From contig JAGGDZ010000108.1 of assembly GCA_024648655.1 (NCBI GenBank), positions 1 through 5,806 of the forward strand: 5,806 nucleotides of DNA. Direction: 5' to 3'. A model generated the notes under the pieces. That model had not been told where the DNA came from. It saw only the letters and a program-made list of their open reading frames with translations, and did no database searches. A program made the position numbers and the translations under genes. Origin of the DNA: Chloroflexota bacterium. Its GTDB lineage: Bacteria > Chloroflexota > Dehalococcoidia > Lucifugimonadales > JADFKI01. Shown one piece after another: positions 1 through 5,579 of the stretch (the stretch's first letter is position 1; every line of letters starts with the position of its first letter).

Positions 1-116
1 GCTCTGGCTTTGGCTGGCTAGAATCATAAGTGATTGTTTCTGTGACGCCTTTTCGACTTGTGGGGAGGTCAAGATGATTGCTGGGAAAGAGGATCGCAGA
101 ATACTATGGCTTTCCG

Positions 117-154
117 CCTAAATGCCCTATTATTTCATTAATAAGACATTTAGG
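117..154. repeat. AT-rich inverted repeat (hairpin)
   Basis: CCTAAATG at 117-124 is the exact reverse complement of CATTTAGG at 147-154. The 22-nt interior is AT-rich and partly self-complementary (TTATT against AATAA), so the whole can fold into a long stem. No T-run follows on either strand, so an intrinsic terminator is not well supported. It could be an old element end or an RNA structure. Confidence 0.5.
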
Positions 155-175
155 GGCTTTGCACGAATAGTAGCG

Positions 176-219
176 GTCGTCACAAAAAGCACCGCTGTCG
201 TCATAGAAAGTTCACGCTG
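176..219. repeat. Two degenerate tandem copies of a ~22-bp unit
   Basis: GTCGTCACAAAAAGCACCGCTG (176-197) is followed at once by a variant beginning GTCGTCATAGAAAG and ending CACGCTG (197-219). The copies share GTCGTCA, AAAG and GCTG, with a one-base length difference. Two copies without a spacer do not make a CRISPR array. Tandem subterminal repeats of this size occur at ends of some transposons, where transposase binds; that role is inferred. Confidence 0.45.
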
Positions 220-355
220 TGCCGCGACCGCTCCACCTCTGCCCATGATACATCGTTGAGGGCAGATTCGGCACGCACATAAAGCCGAAAGCTCACAGAA
301 TGTCGAGCGCGGACGGAGGCGACAGAAGACTCCTACGCGCCTTCACATAAAGTCG

Positions 356-380
356 GCAAAGCCCAATAATCGGGCTTTGC
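356..380 (-). terminator. Perfect 9-bp hairpin downstream of the HEPN gene; possible terminator
   Basis: GCAAAGCCC (356-364) pairs perfectly with GGGCTTTGC (372-380) around a 7-nt loop. It lies 52 bases beyond the stop codon of the minus-strand HEPN gene, a reasonable place for transcription to end. The bases after the stem on the minus strand (CGACTTTATG) have only a short T-run, so as a Rho-independent terminator it is weak. It may only stabilise the 3' end of the mRNA, or belong to an IS remnant. Confidence 0.35.
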
Positions 381-432
381 GAATATGGAGGAAGATCTTG
401 TGGAAAGCCAGTGTAGTGGCCCGCAGAAGTTT

Positions 433-915
433 CTAGTTGCGGGTTCTAGCCAGCAAGTGAGCTGCAAGCAGCCTTCTCGTCTGAAGTGGCGCGTGGAAGA
501 AAGCGCGGGGTGCCGCCTCGCATCGGTCGATCAGGACAGTTACGTCAGTACGAGCAAATCTTGTCAAGGGGTTGTAGTCGGCGTCTTCGCGCTGTGACTG
601 TAGGTTCCCGAAGACGCTCGCAAAGTGTTGAATCGCAAGGTCTTGTCTCAAGTGTGTGTATGATGCCAACCTGTTCTTGGCCTCCCTGTGCTGCAATGAG
701 CGGTATACTTCCACCCAGATGTCGGCGTTTGATCCCGTAGATGCTTGGCCTACCAGGGCATCGGCGTTGCTCCAACAGAGAGCGTTAAACATAGCGTAGT
801 AGGCTGTGCTCACCGCTCGCCTGAGCGCCGCTTGGCGCGGTCTTCCGAGGGATGAGGCAGCTCCACCGGAGGTTGCAAGCATTCGGGCTGCTTCGATTGC
901 ATGTTCCCAGTTCAT
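433..915 (-). CDS. HEPN-domain protein, likely toxin-like partner of a two-gene module
   Basis: This 160-aa protein is small, mostly helical, and matches the HEPN fold class by pattern. Helix residues 31-46 carry the LRRAV-S-T-AYYAMFNAL signature. Residues 109-135 carry the R-x3-ADYNPLTRF stretch and a following helix, typical of HEPN proteins coded beside small partner genes. The C-terminal R-R-L-L-A-A-H-L-L run (147-155) also fits. Many HEPN proteins are RNases with an R-x4-6-H motif. Candidates here are R82-x5-H88 and R90-x6-H97, but I cannot say either is catalytic. The gene overlaps the end of its upstream neighbour by four bases (ATGA at 912-915), so translation is probably coupled. A GGGAG lies 11 bases before the start. 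Family assignment is fairly firm; a toxin or RNA-cleaving role is inferred. A non-toxic binding role is possible. Confidence 0.8.
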   Translation of the reverse strand: MNWEHAIEAARMLATSGGAASSLGRPRQAALRRAVSTAYYAMFNALCWSNADALVGQASTGSNADIWVEVYRSLQHREAKNRLASYTHLRQDLAIQHFASVFGNLQSQREDADYNPLTRFARTDVTVLIDRCEAAPRAFFHAPLQTRRLLAAHLLARTRN

Positions 916-1247
916 ATAGGCTCATGCTCCCATGGAGGCTGATTTCTTAGACTGACCCAATCATCATATTCGTCCTTGTGGATGTATGATTCCGTCGGGA
1001 AGTTGTGAAAGCCAAGATCAGCCAATTTTGAGCCTATTACCGCTGATACAGTATTGAGCTGGTCCGGGTCCAGCCGGTTGGTGTCTCCCTCATACACGAC
1101 TATAAAGTTGAGGTTGTCCTCACCATGGTGATCCACAGTAGGCTCGACCGTGATTTTGCCGAAGACAATTCTCCCCTTGAATGCCACGTCAAGCAGGCTC
1201 CTCATGTCGCTCTCTAACTCTTTTATTTTGGTGGCCGTGATGACCAT
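912..1247 (-). CDS. Small conserved-type protein of unknown function paired with HEPN gene
   Basis: This 111-aa protein has no domain I can name with confidence. It starts with a charged helix (residues 5-22). A likely beta-rich core follows, with the run IVFGKITVEPTVD at 27-39, then HHGEDNLNFIVVYEGD up to residue 55. The tail is acidic and aromatic (KDEYDDWVSL). From memory, proteins with this V-x-P-x-x-D...D/E-G-E...VVYEGD pattern recur directly upstream of HEPN genes of the same kind; this needs a database check. It lacks the GS-x-D-x-D signature of the MNT nucleotidyltransferases that usually partner HEPN toxins, so it is not a standard HEPN/MNT pair. I chose the ATG at 1247 over the one at 1253. 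The GGAGGT at 1256-1261 sits 8 bases from the former but only 2 from the latter. An antitoxin or regulatory role is inferred from gene order. Confidence 0.75.
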   Translation of the reverse strand: MVITATKIKELESDMRSLLDVAFKGRIVFGKITVEPTVDHHGEDNLNFIVVYEGDTNRLDPDQLNTVSAVIGSKLADLGFHNFPTESYIHKDEYDDWVSLRNQPPWEHEPI

Positions 1248-1253
1248 AATCAT

Positions 1254-1620
1254 GTACCTCCCGTCACTTTAGATAAGAGTGGAAATCTGCACTTGGGCGG
1301 TATCTGGTTACGTCGCATCCTGGAGGTAAAGGTAGAGTGGGGCAGTCAGCCATCATGGTGTTCCAGTAAGTTCGAGAGAATACGGATCTTCTGCGTTGAC
1401 ATTGGGCGCCTATTCCTGACTTATGGACACCGGGCATAGCTCTGAGGAAAGCCGATTCCAATGAATGTTGTTAAAGGTGTCGCGGTTGGGGAATGTAAGA
1501 AGTGAGGTCGCCGAAGAGGAAGTTCGACGACCTCGATGACCATTTGATGCACCACCCATAGGAGGTTGGTTTCTTGCGTTGTAGTTAATCTGAGTGTCTC
1601 ACGCAACCTCTGACGCTCAT
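1254..1620. other. Intergenic stretch without recognisable gene
   Basis: This stretch separates the HEPN pair from the hairpin beside the SWIM-finger transposase. Two minus-strand open frames (65 and 78 codons) cross it. Their translations have mixed, low-complexity composition, no good ribosome binding site, and no resemblance I recognise. The part next to 1254 must hold the promoter of the two-gene cassette if the cassette is transcribed on its own, but no convincing promoter boxes stand out. No piece of the SNF2 helicase is readable here, so the other side of the broken helicase gene is not on this flank. Confidence 0.5.
1256..1261 (-). promoter_or_regulatory. Ribosome binding site that decides the start at 1247
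   Basis: GGAGGT on the minus strand. It lies two bases before the first ATG (1253) and eight before the second (1247). Two bases is too close for efficient initiation, so the second ATG is the better start. No clear -35/-10 pair was found in the 80 bases upstream. Confidence 0.65.
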
Positions 1621-1688
1621 CCTGCCTGTTCCCCCATCGCACCCCACATTTGGTCACGAACGTGAGGTGCGATGGGGAAATAGACAGG
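1621..1688. repeat. 23-bp imperfect inverted repeat enclosing a palindrome
   Basis: The arm at 1621-1643 matches the reverse complement of 1666-1688 at 20 of 23 positions. The twelve inner bases, CCCCATCGCACC against GGTGCGATGGGG, match perfectly. The 22-nt centre contains a second palindrome, TCACG-AA-CGTGA (1654-1665). It begins 14 bases beyond the stop codon of the minus-strand transposase. Read as minus-strand RNA, two of the three mismatches become G-U pairs, so the transcript could form a long stem. It may be a transcription stop or attenuator, the end of the insertion sequence, or two element ends head to head. No T-run follows. Confidence 0.6.
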
Positions 1689-1702
1689 AAGCAGACTCCG
1701 GA

Positions 1703-3073
1703 CTAGACGCTGAAGAGCTTCAGTTCCTCCACCAGGCTGTAATCCGGCTCGATGCCATTCTTGTACCGCTCGTGAATCAGCACCACGATGTTGTGGCACA
1801 GCAATTTGCAGAGCGCCTCGTTCACTTGAGCCACCGGATGCGCCGTCCTTATATGCTTCTGGAACAGCCTTTCAATCGTTGAAAACACGGTCTCGATGTT
1901 GCCTCGCAGGTAGTACCTGCTGAAGGCGCTTTCATCCTGATTCCTTTCGATCAGCCTGCCCCACGCCGTATTTTCGATCTCGGTTATGACGGTGTTGATC
2001 TTCGTTGGAATGACTGGAACGGCACCTACCATTTCCGCGAATTCGGCATTGACTCTGGACAGGTATGCCTTATCCGCCAGAATGTGCTCTACGCCGTAGT
2101 ATTTGGCCGTTCGCTCAAGCAGCGGAACGAAGTAGTTGGTGTCGTGGCTTTCCTCGCCGATCCACCCGCTGATGGCGGCCGCGGTGATGATATTCGTCTC
2201 CACGCCGCAGATCGCGTGAACCTTAATGAACTCGCGCCGCTTCATGCTCCGCTTGTATTTGTCGCTCCTCCACCTGACAAATCTGCTCGTGCTCAGTCCC
2301 GTGCCGTCAATCGCAAATGTGTGCTCGATGTGCTTCAGCGATAGTCCGCTGACCGTGATGAGATACAGAAGTATCTCGGTCAGTTCAGGGGATTGCATCC
2401 AGTCGATGATGACGTTGAAGTGCGGTATGCACCCGATGTATTCCTTGTCGAAGGGAGTCTTCAGCAGCCCGGAGATTCTTCGCATTGACCAGCAGTGATA
2501 TACCTTGAAGACGCACGCGAAGGCCTTGTCCGCTCGCGGGATTCTGGGCCTGCCGAGATGCTGCGTAGGTTCGGGTACGGCGGAGATGAAGCGGGACAGA
2601 ATTTCGGGGAAGTCTATCGCTTCCCTCGTCTGAGCCTTGTTGTAAGCCGGCCAGTTCTGAGGGTATGTCTTTCTTTCCTTGTCGCTCGTCGCGGATAAGC
2701 CTTGCGTTCCGCCCGCGTCCTTGACGCGACCCACGACCGTCTGTGTGTTGCCGGAATAGGCACGCTCCTGGTTCCATTCGCCATAGCCATGATGGGAATA
2801 CTCGCCGTGTGAGGGTTCGCCCTGGTAGCCCGGGTAGTCATCGTACTCGTCGGGCATGGCGATATGCCCCAATGCAAAATCAACCGCGTATATGTGGGCG
2901 CACTTCTCCAACAGAACCACTCCGGGCCTGCAAGTGCAGGTTTGGCGTCCCAAGTCCACGCTGAATGACTTGCCTCTGGACGACGAACTTACACTCCAGC
3001 TATCCTCGCTCAGTCGAACGACCTCTCCCCTGCGCGTGATGAATAGTCCTTGCTCTTTGTTCTTGTCGGTCAT
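1703..3073 (-). CDS. DDE transposase with N-terminal SWIM zinc finger (IS4/IS5-like superfamily)
   Basis: This 456-aa protein would cut and join the ends of its own insertion sequence. Residues 46-60 form a SWIM-type zinc finger (C46-x-C48, C58-x-H60), probably for DNA binding. A linker rich in Gly, His, Tyr and acidic residues follows (about 75-106). The RNase H-like catalytic domain runs from about 250 to 430. Its probable DDE residues are D256 in FAIDGTG, D334 in LADKAY and E394 in RGNIETVFS. The open frame extends upstream to a GTG at 3181, but the ATG at 3073 is preceded by AGGAGG nine bases away and removes a basic, proline-rich leader with no domain character. There are no internal stops, so the gene may be functional. 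The exact IS family is uncertain; the SWIM finger is the unusual part. Confidence 0.85.
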   Translation of the reverse strand: MTDKNKEQGLFITRRGEVVRLSEDSWSVSSSSRGKSFSVDLGRQTCTCRPGVVLLEKCAHIYAVDFALGHIAMPDEYDDYPGYQGEPSHGEYSHHGYGEWNQERAYSGNTQTVVGRVKDAGGTQGLSATSDKERKTYPQNWPAYNKAQTREAIDFPEILSRFISAVPEPTQHLGRPRIPRADKAFACVFKVYHCWSMRRISGLLKTPFDKEYIGCIPHFNVIIDWMQSPELTEILLYLITVSGLSLKHIEHTFAIDGTGLSTSRFVRWRSDKYKRSMKRREFIKVHAICGVETNIITAAAISGWIGEESHDTNYFVPLLERTAKYYGVEHILADKAYLSRVNAEFAEMVGAVPVIPTKINTVITEIENTAWGRLIERNQDESAFSRYYLRGNIETVFSTIERLFQKHIRTAHPVAQVNEALCKLLCHNIVVLIHERYKNGIEPDYSLVEELKLFSV

Positions 3074-3082
3074 TCCATTTCG

Positions 3083-3088
3083 CCTCCT
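3083..3088 (-). promoter_or_regulatory. Ribosome binding site of the SWIM-finger transposase
   Basis: A full AGGAGG on the minus strand, nine bases before the ATG at 3073. It supports that start over the upstream GTG (3181), which lies within sequence that is helicase coding on the other strand. Confidence 0.75.
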
Positions 3089-3098
3089 GTTGCGTTGG

Positions 3099-3896
3099 CG
3101 GAAGGGAGGGTTTGTCGGTAAGCGCGTCGGGGCAGGCGTGGCACTGGTCCCTTCGGCTCTCTTCCACCTCATACACAACACCGTCTTCCTCAGGCTCTCC
3201 GACGTGGCCTCGGGGTTGCCTCCCTACGAGGAGCAGATACTACTGTCCAGCATGGACGCGGAGGAGGATGCGACGGGCTACAGTCAGAGCAGCGCCTACA
3301 ACCACGTCTTCGAGGAGCTGCGCTTGGAGCTGTCCGATGCCCTCAAGTCCGGCTCCAAGCGGCTGCTGGCCACCTACCTGCAAACGCTCTTGGCCTACCC
3401 TGACGGCTGCACCAAGGGAGAGACGGTGTTCGACCCCCGGTCGGGCGATGTCATCGTCCAGGTGCCGCCACTTTCCGAGGACAAGCTCTACCCGAAGGAG
3501 AGAGCCCTGGTGGACCTGGTGGCCGCGGAGCGCATGGCGGGAGGGCGGGTGCTGGCCTACGTCACCCACACCGGGACCAGGGACGTGACGGAGCGGATGG
3601 ACGACATCCTCACCCGGCACGGGTTCCGGGTGGCGGTGATGAAGGCCGACGCCGTGGCCCCGGACAAGCGGGAGGCGTGGGTGGCGAACAAGGTCAAGGA
3701 GGGCATCGACGCCCTCATCTGTCACCCCAGGTTGGTGCAGACGGGACTCGACCTGATCGACTTCCCAACAATTTGTTGGGCGGAGGTAGACTATAGCGTG
3801 TATGTCATGCGGCAGGCGTCCCGCCGGTCGTGGCGCATCGGGCAGACCCGCCCGGTGAAGGTGGTGTACATGTGTCTGTCTCATAAGTCGGCGTGA
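3099..3896 (+). pseudogene. SNF2-family helicase, C-terminal lobe fragment cut at both ends
   Basis: The reading frame encodes the second RecA-like lobe of an SNF2-type ATPase, an enzyme class that moves along or remodels DNA using ATP. Visible parts are the FHLIHNTVFLRLSDVA segment (about 3159-3206), a motif V-like CHPRLVQTGLDL (3720-3755), and motif VI QASRRSWRIGQTRP (3813-3854), which includes the arginine fingers. The Walker A and DEAH-type motifs of the first lobe are absent. The left edge is uncertain (about 3090-3140), because the frame stays open into the antisense of the neighbouring transposase. The right edge is exact: after VVYM the frame enters the IS terminal repeat, adds CLSHKSA and stops at 3894-3896. 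The fragment is visibly more GC-rich than the HEPN region. Without motif I it should be inactive as an ATPase. Confidence 0.8.
3870..3888 (+). repeat. Left terminal inverted repeat of the IS1182-like element
   Basis: ATGTGTCTGTCTCATAAGT, the exact reverse complement of 5561-5579. The outermost A could be flank, giving an 18-bp repeat. The subterminal word AAAGTCGGCAA (3911-3921) echoes the repeat's own CATAAGTCGGC and may be a second transposase contact site. Confidence 0.92.
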
Positions 3897-3932
3897 TTTT
3901 GGGAGTGTAGAAAGTCGGCAAGACTTGGGATT

Positions 3933-3938
3933 GGGAGG
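3933..3938 (+). promoter_or_regulatory. Ribosome binding site of the IS1182-like transposase
   Basis: GGGAGG, seven bases before the ATG at 3946. It supports this start, which also agrees with the family's usual N-terminus just before the NREQAWLLP motif. Confidence 0.7.
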
Positions 3939-3945
3939 ATAGCTG

Positions 3946-5444
3946 ATGCCACTTCGAGAGATGAACCGAGAGCAGGCCTGGCTGTTGCCGCCGACACTCG
4001 ATGAGCTTGTCCCTCCGGATCACCCCGCCCGATTCGTGGCCGAGTTCGTGGATGCTCTGGACCGGGAGGACTGGACAGAGTTAGGAGTGCAGCCGGATGG
4101 TGAAGCGCTGGGAGCGCCAGCCTACCATCCACACGCGTTGCTGAGCGTGTGGTTGTACGGCTTCATGACCAACGTGCGCTCAAGCCGGAAGCTGGAGGCA
4201 GCCTGCCGGGATCAGATACCTTATCTGTGGTTGACGGGATGGCAGCATCCGGACCATAACACGCTGTGGCGGTTCTACCGGAAGCATAGGCAGAGTATGA
4301 GAGAACTGTTCAAGCGCACGGTACGGACGCGGTGGCTATGGATCTTGTGGATCTGGCGATACAGGCGGTGGACGGAACCAAGGTGTACGCAAACGCGGCG
4401 GTGATCAAGACCTACGACGCCAGGCGATTACGGGAGTTGCTCGATCAGGTTGAGAGTGCCATAGAGGCTCTGGAGTCGCAGAACGAAGGCGGAGAAGAGG
4501 GGGATGTGGCGCATCTGCCGGAGGAGCTGGCAGAGCAGAAAGCGCTGCGACAGCGGGTCAGGCAGGCAATGAATGACCTGCCGAGTATGGAGCGTCCAAA
4601 CCGATACAAGCGCCCGGCGCACATCAACCTGACTGACAAGGATGCCAGGCTGATGCGAACTCGTAAGGGGATCGTGCCGAGTTACAATGCTCAGGCAATG
4701 GTATCGCCAGTTGCTGCGGGCGAGGGAGTTGCCGGTATGTTGGTCACTGCCTCGGACGTGGTGGATGAGCCCAATGACACCGCCAGACTGACCCAGATGG
4801 CGGAACAGGCTGAGGAGATAACCGGAGTTAGAGTGCCTATGACCCTGGCAGACGCCGGTTACTTCGCCGGCAAGCACGTTTCGGGCTTGCACCATAGGGG
4901 ACAGCAGGTGGTGATGCCGGACAAGGCCCGACCAACGGACCATCCGTACCACAAAGACCAGTTCAGATACGATGAGGTGACCGACAGTTACACCTGTCCA
5001 CACGGACAGACTCTTGCCTTCACAGGAATGAAGAGCGCCCGGAAGAAGAGCCGCTTGTATCGAGTGGCTTCTGCGGCAGTCTGTCGTGGGTGTCCCGCTT
5101 TCGGAACCTGCACGAAGAATAAGAGGTATGGGCGCAGCGTGGAGATTGGACGACATGACGTCGCGCTGCGACGTCACAGGGAGTGGATGGCTACCGATGA
5201 AGCCAAGCAAATGTATGTACGCCGGCTGCCTCTAGTGGAACCTCTCTTCGCGATCATCAAGAACCTACTCGACGCGCAGCAGTTCAAGCTGAGGAGCATT
5301 GCCAATGTCAGGGCCGAGTGGACGCTACTCGTGACGACGTTCAATCTACGGACTCTCTTGCGGGCGTGGAGTGTCAGGACTGAAGCCCGGCTCTGCCTTC
5401 GTTTGAGTGCGAACGATCGGGAAAACCTGCGTCTCTCATCCTAG
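3946..5444 (+). pseudogene. IS1182-family transposase, broken by a one-base frameshift
   Basis: The gene would encode about 499 aa, normal for IS1182. The start ATG at 3946 follows GGGAGG with a 7-base gap. The N-terminal part (MNREQAWLLPPTLDELVPPDHPARF, then LWLTGWQHPDHNTLWRFYRKH) is the family's conserved helical domain. The catalytic part lies in another frame: D at 4371 in AVDGTKV, D at 4851 in LADAGYF, E at 5238 in VEPLFAIIK. Cysteines at 4995, 5082, 5091 and 5109 form the usual putative zinc-binding insert. Near 4329 the sequence reads CGGACGCGGTGGCTATGG. One extra G after ACG would restore RTAVAMDLVDLA. Without it, the first frame ends at 4404 and the second begins near 4332. No slippery heptamer is present, so programmed frameshifting is unlikely. 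Decay or a sequencing error explains it better. Confidence 0.87.
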
Positions 5445-5560
5445 AACGACTTCACGCTGGTTAGGCATCACCCAGACCTGAAATCCTGATGGAATAACGA
5501 CATTGGCGGAAATCCTCAACTCAATGCCGCATCGGTCGTCTCCACTGTGGTTCGCGGCAA

Positions 5561-5579
5561 ACTTATGAGACAGACACAT
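5561..5579 (-). repeat. Right terminal inverted repeat of the IS1182-like element
   Basis: ACTTATGAGACAGACACAT, a perfect mate of the left repeat. It contains an ATG (5565-5567) in frame with the recombinase fragment to its right. Confidence 0.92.

Larger units (their letters stand above)
1..432. other. Non-coding stretch with hairpins and short repeats; possible IS-end remnant
   Basis: I see no credible gene here. Short open frames lack a ribosome binding site and resemble no family I know. The stretch holds a long AT-rich hairpin (117-154), a degenerate tandem repeat (176-219) lying inside an 8-bp inverted repeat (172-179 with 225-232), and a strong GC-rich hairpin (356-380). Variants of a CATAAAGTCGGC-like word occur at 278-287 and 346-357. 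The 11-mer AAAGTCGGCAA at 349-359 recurs exactly at 3911-3921, just inside the left end of the IS1182-like element. I infer this may be a decayed end of a related insertion sequence, but no terminal repeat or transposase fragment confirms it. Confidence 0.4.
1666..3098 (-). mobile_element. Insertion sequence coding a SWIM-finger DDE transposase (ends uncertain)
   Basis: An intact transposase gene implies an insertion sequence. The left limit is placed at the inner arm of the hairpin (1666) and could instead be 1621. The right limit is placed between the transposase ribosome binding site (3083-3088) and the first clear helicase codons on the opposite strand. I compared the two ends by eye and found no shared terminal inverted repeat and no target duplication, so the boundaries are approximate. 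The sequence beyond each end belongs to unrelated material, which suggests deletion or rearrangement at one side. Confidence 0.4.
3870..5579 (+). mobile_element. IS1182-like insertion sequence, 1710 bp, with perfect 19-bp terminal inverted repeats
   Basis: Both ends are defined by exact 19-bp inverted repeats (3870-3888 and 5561-5579). Inside lies one transposase gene on the plus strand, now frameshifted. Size and gene content fit the IS1182 family. Bases just outside the repeats (GTAC on the left, TATG on the right) do not match, so no target duplication is visible. The left flank is a helicase gene and the right flank a serine recombinase gene, both cut exactly at the repeat. Confidence 0.88.

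Noticed and set aside
176..219. Possible CRISPR array
   Set aside because: Only two degenerate units, directly abutting with no spacers, and no cas genes in the window.
385..740. Plus-strand open frames of 70 and 84 codons opposite the HEPN gene
   Set aside because: They are antisense shadows of a gene with a clear HEPN signature.
912..1247. The small protein as an MNT-type nucleotidyltransferase antitoxin
   Set aside because: No GS-x10-D-x-D signature is present, so gene order alone does not justify that name.
1264..1657. Two minus-strand open frames (65 and 78 codons) between the HEPN pair and the transposase
   Set aside because: No ribosome binding sites, no recognisable sequence, and the second runs into the inverted repeat. 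Treated as chance frames.
3074..3181. GTG start at 3181 for the SWIM-finger transposase
   Set aside because: The extra 36 residues are basic and proline-rich, overlap helicase coding on the other strand, and the AGGAGG at 3083-3088 fits the ATG at 3073.
3112..3588. 158-codon open frame overlapping the helicase in another frame
   Set aside because: Its Arg/Ser/Trp/Pro-rich composition is typical of an out-of-frame reading of GC-rich sequence, and the helicase frame explains the region.
3240..3884. 214-codon antisense open frame across the helicase fragment
   Set aside because: It is His/Pro/Arg/Val-rich, as expected for the reverse of GC-rich coding DNA. The plus strand carries recognisable SNF2 motifs.
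4318..4340. Programmed -1 frameshift in the IS1182 transposase
   Set aside because: There is no X-XXY-YYZ slippery heptamer or A-rich run at the break. A missing G restores the expected protein, so deletion or sequencing error is simpler.
4428..5210. 260-codon open frame antisense to the IS1182 transposase
   Set aside because: It lies fully within the catalytic part of the transposase, which has clear conserved motifs. The antisense translation matches no family I recognise and has no ribosome binding site.
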